Origin: Paenibacillus aceris
GTDB lineage: Bacteria > Bacillota > Bacilli > Paenibacillales > NBRC-103111
NCBI RefSeq assembly: GCF_017874035.1
Contig: NZ_JAGGKV010000005.1
Location: 410,247-474,246 of the forward strand
Length of the DNA stretch: 64,000 bases
Reading direction: 5' to 3'
The position numbers were made by a program, and so were the translations under genes. The notes beneath the pieces are model-generated. The model was not told the origin of the DNA, searched no databases, and was given only the letters and a program-made list of their open reading frames with translations. This document shows positions 7,716-17,327 of this stretch, one piece after another. How positions within the stretch are numbered: the first letter of the stretch is position 1; every line of letters begins with the position of its first letter.

Positions 7716-10700
7716 ATGAAGAAGATTCCGGTTCTGAATAAAAAGATCGCTATCTCGATGTTGGCTTCCTTTATGTTACTTAGCCCATGCTACTCAACCA
7801 CATTTAATCATGTTGCGTTTGCTGCAGTAACTACATCCTCAAGTTTACAGGCACCGATAAACGTGTTATCTCCTCGAGAGTCACTGACAGATACGACAGT
7901 GCTCCTGTTGTGGGATAAACCGGCTAACATTTACGACATTTCCAATTTCGATACATATGTCGTTTATCAAAACGGCGTGCAAGTCGGTGAAACGACTAAA
8001 ATGGGTTACTCGGTTTCTGGACTATCCCCCAGCTCCGCTTATACGTTTACTGTGAAAACAAGGGATACCGACGGCAATCTGTCTGAAGCAAGCGCGGCGT
8101 TAACAATCCAGACGAAGGCTTCCGGCCAGACGATAAATGTGGAAGATTACGGGGCGGTTGGCGATGGCTTGACAGTTAACACGGCAGCGATTCAACAAGC
8201 TATCAACGATCTGCCGGATGGCGGGACAATCTATATTCCGGCTGGTAAAACCTTTATGAGTGGTGCCTTGTTCTTGAAGAGCAACATGACCATGAAGATC
8301 GACGGAACATTGAAAGGGACGACGAAACTTAGTGACTACCCGATCATACCAACGCGCTTTGAAGGGTTCGAGCTTGACGGGTACGCCAGTCTCCTGACAC
8401 TCGGACATCGGGATGCGAAAGGACCTTACAACATATCCAATGTCGTCATCACGGGTTCGGGAACGATCGATGGAAACGGGCTGGATCTAGGAAATGCCGA
8501 AGTCGCAGCTTCAGGAAACAGATCACGCGGACGCGCGATTATGATGCTTAATGCTCAGAACGTTTACATTAAGGATCTGACAGTGAGTTACGGTCCGGCA
8601 TGGACGACGCATTTCATCTACAGCGATCATATCACTTTCGATAATGTTAAGCTGATTTCCAAAAATTCTTCCTACCGGATTGCCAATGGAGACGGGATTG
8701 ATCCGGATTCATCCACGCATGCGAATATTTTCAATTGTTATTTCCATACCGGTGACGATTCCGTGGCGATCAAATCTGGCAAGAATCTGGAAGGATACAA
8801 TCTGGGCATCCCGACGGAATACATCAGGGTAACCGACAATGTAATTGACGGGTCTAACGGCGGTTATGTCATCGGCAGTGAAATGTCCGGCTCAGTTAGA
8901 CACGTGCTGATTCAAAACAACAGCGTAAGCTCGATCAGCTGGGAAGGCATTGATATCAAATCGAGTGCCGGACGGGGAGGCATCGTCGAGGACGTGACCT
9001 TTAAAGATATGACCATTTCCAAGACGAGAATGGCGATCAGAATATCCGCGAATTACTCAACCAACAATGACGGAGATCCGGCACCGGTTCTGCCGACCTT
9101 GAAGGATCTGCACTATGAAAACATTGTCACGGGCACGGGGACAAACGGTACAGCTTTGGGAATTGAAGGCTTGGATGGCAGCTATGTTCAAAATGTTACG
9201 ATGAAGAACCTCAATCTGCGCGGTACGGCTGGTGCTGTCATTAAAGATGCCGATTCCATTTTGTTCGATCGTGTGAAGGTAACGGCAGATAGTGGTCCGG
9301 CATGGACCGTAACGAACGTAACGAATATTCAAAGCACGAATCCGGTAATTCAACCGCTGACTTCTCATCCGAATATAAATCAGTTTGATGCAGCAGGACA
9401 TATCATCACAGCGTTAGGTGGTACAAAGGTAGGGCAGCTAATCCTTCAGCTGTCCAGTGAGGACGGGGCGCTCCAGACTTTCACCGTTGCGGATGCAGAC
9501 GGCCATGTCAAGCAAGCTTCGGAAGTACTGGCAGAAGGAGACAAGTTAACCTCAACCGCCAAGATAGGAAGCGACACGGCTGTTTATACGATCAATCTTA
9601 CGTCAGATACAACAATTCAACTTAAGGCGAGTCACCCGAATCTGACTTCTCTCGACAGTGCATTGCACAAACTTTCTGTAGCTTTCGGAACGACAGTTGC
9701 GGATCTTCTTAATCAAATTGAATCACCGACAGGAACGCCGCAAACTTATTCCGTAACGAGTGCGGCTAATTCGCCTAAAGCTTCGGGCATGCTGGTCAAT
9801 GGCGATATGTTGGTCGTTACCGGTCAGGATGGTATATCAAAGAGCACTTATCAAATTTTGAGCGCTATGATTTTCGAGGGCGAAACGACTCCGTTTACAA
9901 CTTCGGGCCTTGGAACAAGTACGGCGGCAGATGCGTTGGCAAGCGGCGGTTCCTACCGGCAGTTTACAGGGACACCAAAGCCGGGCAACTGGATGGAGTA
10001 TACGATTAACGTACCTGCAGCGGGTACCTACGATGTGTCCTTCGGATATAAGACGAATACCAACAGAGGTATCGTGCAGTTGTCCATCGACGGCAATGCG
10101 CAGGGAACACCGGTCGATGAATATGCAGGCGCTCAAGGCTTTGCTTCGGTAGATTTGGGCAATGTGACTTTCTCTGCGCCAGGCGATCATAAGTTCAGAT
10201 TTCTGATTACCGGGAAAAATGCAAGCAGCAGTGCTTATGGGATTACTTTCGATAATGTGAAGCTGACGGCTGTGGGCACTTCTGCTAACCTGTCAACGGA
10301 TACCGGCATCCAGCTGGCGGCCAGCCATCCGAATTTGGCAGCGGTGGATGCAGTTGCCAAAGTGGTGAACGCCTCCAACGGTGCAACGGTTGCACAAGTC
10401 ATTACGCAAATAGCTTCGGCAGACGGATCGGTGCAAAGTTATACGATTGCCGATGCGAGCGGCACAGCCAAGAACTCCGGAGCGCTGGTCAGCGGGGATA
10501 AGCTCGTTGTCACGGCTTCAGACGGAATAACACAGGCCGTCTATACGATTCAAGTCGCGCAGCCAGCAGCACCTACGGCAACGCTAACGGGAACGAGCGC
10601 CGTATATCCAGGACAACCGTTTGATCTGACATTTGGATTAAACAACCTTGGTTCTAATGGAAGTGGAGGCATTTATGCCGAAGATTTGACCGTGAACTAT

Positions 10701-11399
10701 GACCCGGCGCAATTGCAGTTCGACGCGGTGACCTCGTTGATGGACGGCCTTTTTGTGAGCCAGACGGCAACTCCGGGACGCATTCGCATCGTCTCGGCGA
10801 GTGAAGGCGCCTCTCATGCCATAACGGACAGCAATATTGGAGCGATCTTGAAGCTTAGCTTCCAGGCGAATCCTGCAGTGAAGTCGGTGAACAGCACCGT
10901 CGCTTTGTCAGGCGTTGTCGTCTCCGATGGCCGAGGCGTGGAAACGCAGGTGCAAGGCGCCACCGCCAATATACCGATTACGGTCGTGGATAAAGCGGAA
11001 TTGAATACGCTGATCGCATCCGCACAAACCAAATATGACGCTGCTGTAGAAGGAAGTAAACCGGGACAATATCCGGCTGGATCGAAAGAAGCATTACGAG
11101 CGAGTATCGCGACGGCGCAAACCGTAGCCGACAATTCGGCGGCGACACCGGATCAAGTTAACCAAGCGGTGATGGATTTGAATGCAGCGCTGCAGTCCTT
11201 CCTTGCATCGGTCAACGCAGCGATTCCGGGAGATGTGAGCGGAGACGGCAAGATCAGCATCGGCGATTTGGCTATTATAGCTAGTCATTATGGAGAAACA
11301 CCTAGCAGTCCTAAATGGACGGCGAGCGCGGATTTGAATGGAGACGGTGTGATCGATATTAGCGATCTTGCGGCCATGGCTCAAAAGTTGGCACAGTAG
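7716..11399 (+). CDS. Secreted GH28 exo-polygalacturonase-like enzyme with CBM, cohesin, FIVAR and dockerin
   Basis: This 1227-residue protein has a signal peptide (residues 1-36, ending AFA) and then, in order: fibronectin III (~43-135), GH28 right-handed beta-helix (~140-538), two ~85-residue repeats starting near PLTSHPN / KASHPN (542-628, 630-716), a CBM6/CBM35-like module (718-856), a third copy of the repeat (858-946), cohesin (952-1090), FIVAR (1092-1165) and type I dockerin (1168-1227). GH28 signatures are GDGIDPDSS with Asp326/Asp329 and TGDDS with Asp347-Asp348. The stretch VIGSEMSGSVRHV resembles exo-acting polygalacturonases. The expected activity is hydrolysis of galacturonan from pectin, outside the cell. 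GGAG lies upstream of ATG 7716. The dockerin has two complete Ca loops (DVSGDGKISIGD, DLNGDGVIDISD). Substrate is inferred from family. Confidence 0.88.
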   Translation: MKKIPVLNKKIAISMLASFMLLSPCYSTTFNHVAFAAVTTSSSLQAPINVLSPRESLTDTTVLLLWDKPANIYDISNFDTYVVYQNGVQVGETTKMGYSVSGLSPSSAYTFTVKTRDTDGNLSEASAALTIQTKASGQTINVEDYGAVGDGLTVNTAAIQQAINDLPDGGTIYIPAGKTFMSGALFLKSNMTMKIDGTLKGTTKLSDYPIIPTRFEGFELDGYASLLTLGHRDAKGPYNISNVVITGSGTIDGNGLDLGNAEVAASGNRSRGRAIMMLNAQNVYIKDLTVSYGPAWTTHFIYSDHITFDNVKLISKNSSYRIANGDGIDPDSSTHANIFNCYFHTGDDSVAIKSGKNLEGYNLGIPTEYIRVTDNVIDGSNGGYVIGSEMSGSVRHVLIQNNSVSSISWEGIDIKSSAGRGGIVEDVTFKDMTISKTRMAIRISANYSTNNDGDPAPVLPTLKDLHYENIVTGTGTNGTALGIEGLDGSYVQNVTMKNLNLRGTAGAVIKDADSILFDRVKVTADSGPAWTVTNVTNIQSTNPVIQPLTSHPNINQFDAAGHIITALGGTKVGQLILQLSSEDGALQTFTVADADGHVKQASEVLAEGDKLTSTAKIGSDTAVYTINLTSDTTIQLKASHPNLTSLDSALHKLSVAFGTTVADLLNQIESPTGTPQTYSVTSAANSPKASGMLVNGDMLVVTGQDGISKSTYQILSAMIFEGETTPFTTSGLGTSTAADALASGGSYRQFTGTPKPGNWMEYTINVPAAGTYDVSFGYKTNTNRGIVQLSIDGNAQGTPVDEYAGAQGFASVDLGNVTFSAPGDHKFRFLITGKNASSSAYGITFDNVKLTAVGTSANLSTDTGIQLAASHPNLAAVDAVAKVVNASNGATVAQVITQIASADGSVQSYTIADASGTAKNSGALVSGDKLVVTASDGITQAVYTIQVAQPAAPTATLTGTSAVYPGQPFDLTFGLNNLGSNGSGGIYAEDLTVNYDPAQLQFDAVTSLMDGLFVSQTATPGRIRIVSASEGASHAITDSNIGAILKLSFQANPAVKSVNSTVALSGVVVSDGRGVETQVQGATANIPITVVDKAELNTLIASAQTKYDAAVEGSKPGQYPAGSKEALRASIATAQTVADNSAATPDQVNQAVMDLNAALQSFLASVNAAIPGDVSGDGKISIGDLAIIASHYGETPSSPKWTASADLNGDGVIDISDLAAMAQKLAQ

Positions 11400-11604
11400 A
11401 TAATCATACATTTGCTGTAGTTTTGTGTATCACGATAGCGTTTTCATTTCAATTATAATAGGTTTTAAAAGAACATTTCATGCGGATTCAATCTACCTTA
11501 TAAGTTACAAAGTGTATCGCTGGTTGGGGGTGATTCAGATCATACATAGAAATTAAAGCGGCAAATAGTGATATCTTCAGACTAACATTTACGAGGTGAT
11601 TAGG
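11400..11604. other. Intergenic region between GH28 and GH27 genes
   Basis: The 205 bases carry no gene and no strong terminator; only a weak ATACA/TGTAT pairing is seen after the GH28 stop. No copy of the GATAT-AAAG-ATATC block is present. Read-through from the GH28 gene into the GH27 gene is possible. Confidence 0.4.
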
Positions 11605-14600
11605 ATGTTGAGTAAACGAAGATGGTTTTCCGGATTTTTAGTGATTTGTTTGCTTGTGACAGGATTTTTGACGCCTGTTGGGAAATCGTTTGCGGCTGCA
11701 GCACCTGTCCCGCAGCCTGCAATTAATACGGCGACTGATTTATTTTTTAGCGATTTGCCTTATACCACATTGACAGGGTCAGGTTACAACGGCACGGTGA
11801 ATAAGGATCGGGGATCTCATACCACGACGCCGCAGATTCCGATTAAGCTCGCATCCGTTGGCGGTGTTGATGCAGATCCTTGTAACAATAATTGCACCGC
11901 ATTTACAAAAGGTATCAACTTGAATGGCAGTACCGTCGGTAACAAAACGGCCGTTCAATATAACGTGAACAAAAGCTTTGCCCGCTTTAAATCTTTGGTT
12001 GGACCTGATGGATATACGTACTCAAATACAAATTTGCCTACGCAAATCCAATTTCAACTACTTGGTGACGGGGTAACGCTATTTGACAGTGGTACGATGA
12101 CGACAAAAGCAGATTCAACTGCTAAGTACCAAGAGGTAGATGTTGATATATCTAATGTAAATGTATTGACGTTATCGATGACTACGCTGAATGCAACAAG
12201 CTCAGCAGGCGATTGGGCAATGGCTCGTCTAGTGTTGAAATCGGCGGATCAAATTGCGTCAGGAATAACATCTTTCCTAATTACGAATACGGATGTGGCA
12301 TTAAAATATCCAGCAGGTGCCGGATTTGCTTTTAGTGTACTTAGTTCGGATAATCCAGCGGTGGTTGGACTTGACGGAGCGATTCATCCTCAATTAACTG
12401 ACGCGACTGCAAATGTGATCGTGAAAGTAACTAGAACGACGGATAACACTACAGCGAATACCGTCACTATTCCGATCACTGTGCCAGCTTTAACACCAGT
12501 ATTTGTTGCGGCTGGCATTACGTCAATTGCGGCTCCTGCGCAAAATGCAACGTCATTGGCACTGCCGAACGTGCAGTCCGGTTTCACCGTAGCGATTAAG
12601 AGTTCGACGAATACGGGCGTCCTTGCGACGAATGGAACGATATCTCCTCCGCCCGGAAACACAGCTGTCACGCTCGTAATGACGGTAACAAGAACATCGG
12701 ACGGTTCCACAGCGGATACCGGAAGTATTTCATTGGTTGTTCCGGCGAGAACAGGCGGGATCATATCGGGTTCAACCTATAAGATGATTAATAAAAATAG
12801 CATGAAGACTATTGCTGTCAAAAACGATGCGAATGCGCTGGCAAATGGGGGCCTTGTCGTTCAACAGGAAGACAGCCATTCCCATAATGAAGAGTGGATC
12901 GTCTCAGAAAATAGTGCAACCCCTGGCTATTATAAATTTACTAATGCATTGAGCGGCAAAGTGATGGCAGTTCAAAGCGCAGTTCTAACAGACGGTGGGC
13001 TTATTCTTCAGTGGTCCTTTGGCTCAAGTGGCAATGATCTGTGGCAGATCGTGGATGCCGGCACCGGTTTTTATGAGCTGATTAACAAAAAAAGCGGATT
13101 GGTTTTAAATGTGCCGGGAAATTCGACAGATAACGGAACCCAGTTAGAACAACGGACGAATTCCTCAGCAGATAGTATGAAATTTCAGCTTCATGCAATA
13201 ACGGCTGCGGATATTGCGGCAGGGATTGTGTCGATTGCGGCTCCAGCGGCAAACGCGAACTACTTGACGCTGCCAACTGTACCTGCTGGTTATACCGTAG
13301 CGATTAAGAGCTCAGATAATACAGGCGTCATTGCAACGAACGGAACGATAGTTGCCCAGAGTTCAAGTACCACTGTAAATCTGGTGTTGACCGTTACAAG
13401 AACATCAGATAACACAACAGCCGATACAATGAGTCTTCCGGTGGTCGTACCTGCGTTAATCACCAGTAAGGAATTGTCAGACCTGGCTGCTGGACTATCG
13501 ATTACGGCTCCGGCTGTTAATTACACGCATTTGATGATGCCGACCTTGCCGGTTGGCTATACGGCAGCTATTAAGAGTTCCACGAATGAAGGCGTTATTG
13601 CGACAAGCGGAATCATTACACCGCCGAGTGCAGCCACAACCGTATCGCTCGTATTGATGGTAACGAGAACTTCCGACAACGCGACTGCGGAAACGAGCGC
13701 CATTCCGGTCGTCGTGCCTGCATTGAGTCCGACTGCAGCTAACGGCTTGGCTCAAAAACCTATTTTGGGTTGGAGCAGTTGGAGTTTCATCAGAAAGACT
13801 CCTACAGAAGATAATATTAAGGCGCAAGCCGATTTCATGGCTGCAAATCTTAAATCGCATGGTTACCTGTATATTAATCTCGATGATTTTTACACGCTCG
13901 ACTACAATACAGTCGTTGATCAATATGGCCGATGGGTTGTAGATCCAGCCAAATTCCCGAGCGGAATGAAAGCTCTGGGAGATTATATACACAGTTTGGG
14001 CTTGAAATTTGGCGTGTATGTAACCCCTGGTATTCCCAAAGGCGCAGTGACACAAAATACGCCGATTGAAGGAACGCCTTACCATGCGGCAGATATTGCC
14101 GACACGTCTAAAACGGAGAAGAACTATAATTTCAAAGGGATGTACTATATCGATTACTCGAAGCCCGGCGCGCAAGAGTATGTTAATTCTTGGGCTAACC
14201 TGTTCGCATCCTATGGCGCAGATTATTTGAAAATCGATGGTGTCGGCGACGCTGATATTCCTGACATCCAAGCTTGGTCCCAAGCGCTTAGAAGCACAGG
14301 GCGTCCTATTGTCATGGCTTTATCCAACAATTTGAATATCGCTTATGCCTCTACTTGGAAGCAATATGCCAACAGCTGGAGAACGCAGGGAGATGTCGAA
14401 TGCTATTGCACGACCTTAACGGATTGGTCGCATGTATCCGGCAGATTTGGAAGTGCGGCATCCTGGGCTCAATATGCAGGACCTGGAGGTTGGAACGATC
14501 TGGATTCACTCGACGTCGCGGGTGGAAGTAATGACGGACTTACGAATGACGAAAAACAAGCCTATATGTCACTATGGGCAATGGCCTCCGCTCCACTGGA

Positions 14601-17241
14601 TAGCGGCGATGACTTGACGCATACAGACAGCTATGGCTTAGGGCTGTTAACGAATGATGAAGTCATTGCAGTGGATCAGAGCGCGGTGGCCGGAACGCAG
14701 GTTTCCAACTCGAATAGCACGCAGGTGTGGAAGAAGAAGCTTGCGGACGGCTCCTATTATATTGGCCTGTTTAATTTAAACACGGCTGCTGCGAGCATCA
14801 CGGCGAATTGGTCTACCCTCGGTATTCAAGGAGATGCTTTTATTAGAGATTTATGGAGCCACAAGGAATTGGGGATTATCAATACAAGCTTCACAGCTAG
14901 CGTCCCTGCGCATGGTGCCAAATTGATTAAGGTAACACCAGTATCCACTCTGCAGGTTACGCCGGCGAACGGAGCCGCAGATATCGATGCGGTATCGATC
15001 AACTTTAGTTGGCCTGCTCAGGTGAATGCGGACAGCTACAGACTGACAGTTGCCGAAGATACGGCATTCTCGAACATTGCATATAACAGCACCGTTGCTT
15101 CTACTTCAAGCAGTGTGACAGGACTCAGCAACGATAAACAGTACTACTGGAAATTATCAGCTATTCAAAACGGCGTGGAAAACGTGATCGGCGTATTCTC
15201 GTTTACTTCGAAATTTTCAGTACCACCAGCCGCACCTGATGGAGTCAGCGTATCCCGGACCACAGCTGCCACGGTTCAATTGAGCTGGAACAGCATTTAC
15301 GGAGCAGCCTCCTATTCGGTTTATCGGAAAACGGTGTTGAATGGAAGCGGCAGTTATGTGAAAATCGCTTCGAACGTGACCGGAATCGGATATACGGATA
15401 CGAATGCGCAAATCGATGACAACATTAAATATGCGTATCAAATAACAGCCGTAAACGGGATAGGCGAAAGCCAGCCATCCGCAGAGACGAATTTGCCGGA
15501 TCTGACGTCTTCAGATGTTGCTGGCGGGATTACGGCGATTGTTACACCGGCACAGGACGCAACGAGTTTAGCGTTGCCATCGGTGCCTGCCGGTTATACC
15601 GTAACGATCAAGAGTACGGACAATCCGGGTGTTTTGACGACGAACGGCGTTATTAAGCCGCCTTTCTTGCAAACGACCGTTAACGTCGTACTTGAAATTA
15701 ACAGAATCTATGACAACACCAAATCTGTTACCGTGAGCATTCCGGTCGTTGTGCCGGCTAAAAATGTAATTACGGCTTATTTTGAAGCGGAATCGGCAAC
15801 GCTTGGCGGTACCGGTGCGGCAACGAAAGTTTCGAACTGCGCGTTGTGCTCAAGCGGGAAAAAAGCTGGATTTATTGGCAACGCAGCTGCTAACTATGTG
15901 TTATTCAACAACGTGTCTGTGCCAGCTGCAGGTCAGTACACCTTGAAAATTGATTATTTGACAACCGACTCTAGAACATTCTTTATCAGTATAAACGGAG
16001 GTACGGGAACGCAGCTCCCTCTGACCGGTGTAGATTTCAACACGGTATCTACAACATCGATCAAAGTGCAGCTTAATGCGGGTGTCAACACGATAAAGTT
16101 TTATAACGATAGCGCATATGCGCCGGATTTGGATAGAATCGGTGTCGGCGCTGCAAGTGCAGCATCGGTAGCCGCCGAAATTACATCGATTGCGGCGCCT
16201 GCGGAGGACGCTGCTACGTTGACGCTGCCAGCTGTACCGGATGGTTTTCTTGTCGCAATTAAGAGCTCGGATCAACCGTCTGTCATTGGGGTGGATGGGA
16301 CCATCGTTCCTCAAAGCGTGAGCACTAAGGTAAATCTGGTTCTGGAAGTGACCCAAGTGTCTGACAATTCAAAAGCAGTGACTGTCAGCATTCCGGTCGT
16401 TGTGCCTGCAAAAACGGTTGTGTCTGTTCCGTCGGTAACCTTAACCGGTGTTGATGCGATTAATGCCGGTCAATCGTTCAATCTGACCTATGGGCTGAGC
16501 GGGATCACCCAGAATGTGTATGCGCAGGATATCACGATCACTTACCCGCAGCAGCAGTTGGATTTTGTGTCTGCGGATTCGCTGAAGGCTGGATTTTCGA
16601 TTATCCAATCAGCTGTGACACCGGGTCAAATCCATCTGATCACAGCTAATATTGGAGCGGATCATCAAGCGAACGGAACTTGGCTGACTTTGAAATTTAA
16701 TGCGAAATCGACCCAATCGACGAGTGCCTCTGTCGGGGTATCGAATGTTGTAATTGCAGACGAGAGTGGAATTGAAACGCATCTAAATGATGTGTCGCAC
16801 AACGTACTCGTTACACTCGTGGACAAAACAGCGCTCAGCGGAATGATCGCAGATGCGCAAAGCAAACACGACGAAGCAGATGAAGGAACGCTTCCTGGAC
16901 AGCACACGGCAGGCTCAAAAGCTGCGCTGCAAGCCGCCATCGACATCGCGAATGCGGTGCTCGCGAACACCGGAGCCCTGCAAGCGGAAGTAGATCAAGC
17001 GGTAAGCGATCTGAGCGCGGCCCTGCAAACATTTGCAAATTCGATCGTTCAACATGCTGTGAATGATACGAACGGCGACGGTAGAATCAGTATCGGTGAT
17101 TTAGCCGTTGTTGCAGCCGCTTATGGTAAAACGTCTGCCGATGCAGACTGGAATCAATTTAAGCATGCAGATGTCACAGGAGACGGTAAGGTAGACATTG
17201 ATGACCTCGCCGCTTTAGCAAGAGGAATTCTGACGAACTAA
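11605..17241 (+). CDS. Secreted GH27 alpha-galactosidase-like enzyme with NPCBM, ricin-B, CBM35, cohesin, FIVAR and dockerin
   Basis: About 1878 residues. Order: signal peptide (1-~31), NPCBM-like module (41-213), two atrophied bacterial Ig repeats (214-384), a ricin-B/CBM13-like lectin (386-530), two more Ig repeats (532-707), GH27 barrel (714-1110), two fibronectin III (1112-1300), Ig repeat (1302-1387), CBM6/CBM35-like (1391-1515), Ig repeat (1519-1604), cohesin (1609-1737), FIVAR (1739-1814) and dockerin (1817-1878). GH27 signatures: ILGWSSWS start, nucleophile Asp878 in YLKIDG, acid/base Asp930 in RTQGDVE. It should release alpha-galactosyl (or beta-L-arabinopyranosyl, also a GH27 activity) groups outside the cell. 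A GTG at 11596 is in frame, but GAGGTG at 11593-11598 fits as the ribosome site for ATG 11605. Two short Cys pairs (CNNNC and CALC) could form disulfides. Confidence 0.88.
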   Translation: MLSKRRWFSGFLVICLLVTGFLTPVGKSFAAAAPVPQPAINTATDLFFSDLPYTTLTGSGYNGTVNKDRGSHTTTPQIPIKLASVGGVDADPCNNNCTAFTKGINLNGSTVGNKTAVQYNVNKSFARFKSLVGPDGYTYSNTNLPTQIQFQLLGDGVTLFDSGTMTTKADSTAKYQEVDVDISNVNVLTLSMTTLNATSSAGDWAMARLVLKSADQIASGITSFLITNTDVALKYPAGAGFAFSVLSSDNPAVVGLDGAIHPQLTDATANVIVKVTRTTDNTTANTVTIPITVPALTPVFVAAGITSIAAPAQNATSLALPNVQSGFTVAIKSSTNTGVLATNGTISPPPGNTAVTLVMTVTRTSDGSTADTGSISLVVPARTGGIISGSTYKMINKNSMKTIAVKNDANALANGGLVVQQEDSHSHNEEWIVSENSATPGYYKFTNALSGKVMAVQSAVLTDGGLILQWSFGSSGNDLWQIVDAGTGFYELINKKSGLVLNVPGNSTDNGTQLEQRTNSSADSMKFQLHAITAADIAAGIVSIAAPAANANYLTLPTVPAGYTVAIKSSDNTGVIATNGTIVAQSSSTTVNLVLTVTRTSDNTTADTMSLPVVVPALITSKELSDLAAGLSITAPAVNYTHLMMPTLPVGYTAAIKSSTNEGVIATSGIITPPSAATTVSLVLMVTRTSDNATAETSAIPVVVPALSPTAANGLAQKPILGWSSWSFIRKTPTEDNIKAQADFMAANLKSHGYLYINLDDFYTLDYNTVVDQYGRWVVDPAKFPSGMKALGDYIHSLGLKFGVYVTPGIPKGAVTQNTPIEGTPYHAADIADTSKTEKNYNFKGMYYIDYSKPGAQEYVNSWANLFASYGADYLKIDGVGDADIPDIQAWSQALRSTGRPIVMALSNNLNIAYASTWKQYANSWRTQGDVECYCTTLTDWSHVSGRFGSAASWAQYAGPGGWNDLDSLDVAGGSNDGLTNDEKQAYMSLWAMASAPLDSGDDLTHTDSYGLGLLTNDEVIAVDQSAVAGTQVSNSNSTQVWKKKLADGSYYIGLFNLNTAAASITANWSTLGIQGDAFIRDLWSHKELGIINTSFTASVPAHGAKLIKVTPVSTLQVTPANGAADIDAVSINFSWPAQVNADSYRLTVAEDTAFSNIAYNSTVASTSSSVTGLSNDKQYYWKLSAIQNGVENVIGVFSFTSKFSVPPAAPDGVSVSRTTAATVQLSWNSIYGAASYSVYRKTVLNGSGSYVKIASNVTGIGYTDTNAQIDDNIKYAYQITAVNGIGESQPSAETNLPDLTSSDVAGGITAIVTPAQDATSLALPSVPAGYTVTIKSTDNPGVLTTNGVIKPPFLQTTVNVVLEINRIYDNTKSVTVSIPVVVPAKNVITAYFEAESATLGGTGAATKVSNCALCSSGKKAGFIGNAAANYVLFNNVSVPAAGQYTLKIDYLTTDSRTFFISINGGTGTQLPLTGVDFNTVSTTSIKVQLNAGVNTIKFYNDSAYAPDLDRIGVGAASAASVAAEITSIAAPAEDAATLTLPAVPDGFLVAIKSSDQPSVIGVDGTIVPQSVSTKVNLVLEVTQVSDNSKAVTVSIPVVVPAKTVVSVPSVTLTGVDAINAGQSFNLTYGLSGITQNVYAQDITITYPQQQLDFVSADSLKAGFSIIQSAVTPGQIHLITANIGADHQANGTWLTLKFNAKSTQSTSASVGVSNVVIADESGIETHLNDVSHNVLVTLVDKTALSGMIADAQSKHDEADEGTLPGQHTAGSKAALQAAIDIANAVLANTGALQAEVDQAVSDLSAALQTFANSIVQHAVNDTNGDGRISIGDLAVVAAAYGKTSADADWNQFKHADVTGDGKVDIDDLAALARGILTN

Positions 17242-17250
17242 CGGCGTGTG

Positions 17251-17284
17251 AACGAGGGGGCGGGCTGTTGCCTCCCCCTTGTTT
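17251..17284 (+). terminator. GC-rich hairpin after the GH27 gene
   Basis: AACGAGGGGG pairs with CCCCCTTGTT over ten bases. The T tract after it is weak (TTGTTTAAAC), so termination may be partial and some read-through into the GH95-like gene is likely. Confidence 0.6.
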
Positions 17285-17327
17285 AAACGAGGGCACGGGC
17301 AAAGATTAAATTCAAAGGAGGCAACAC

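Noticed and set aside
13495..14283. 262-codon open frame on the minus strand inside the GH27 gene
   Set aside because: It is antisense to the catalytic domain with clear GH27 motifs; composition is Arg/Cys-rich and unlike a real protein, and no ribosome site was seen.
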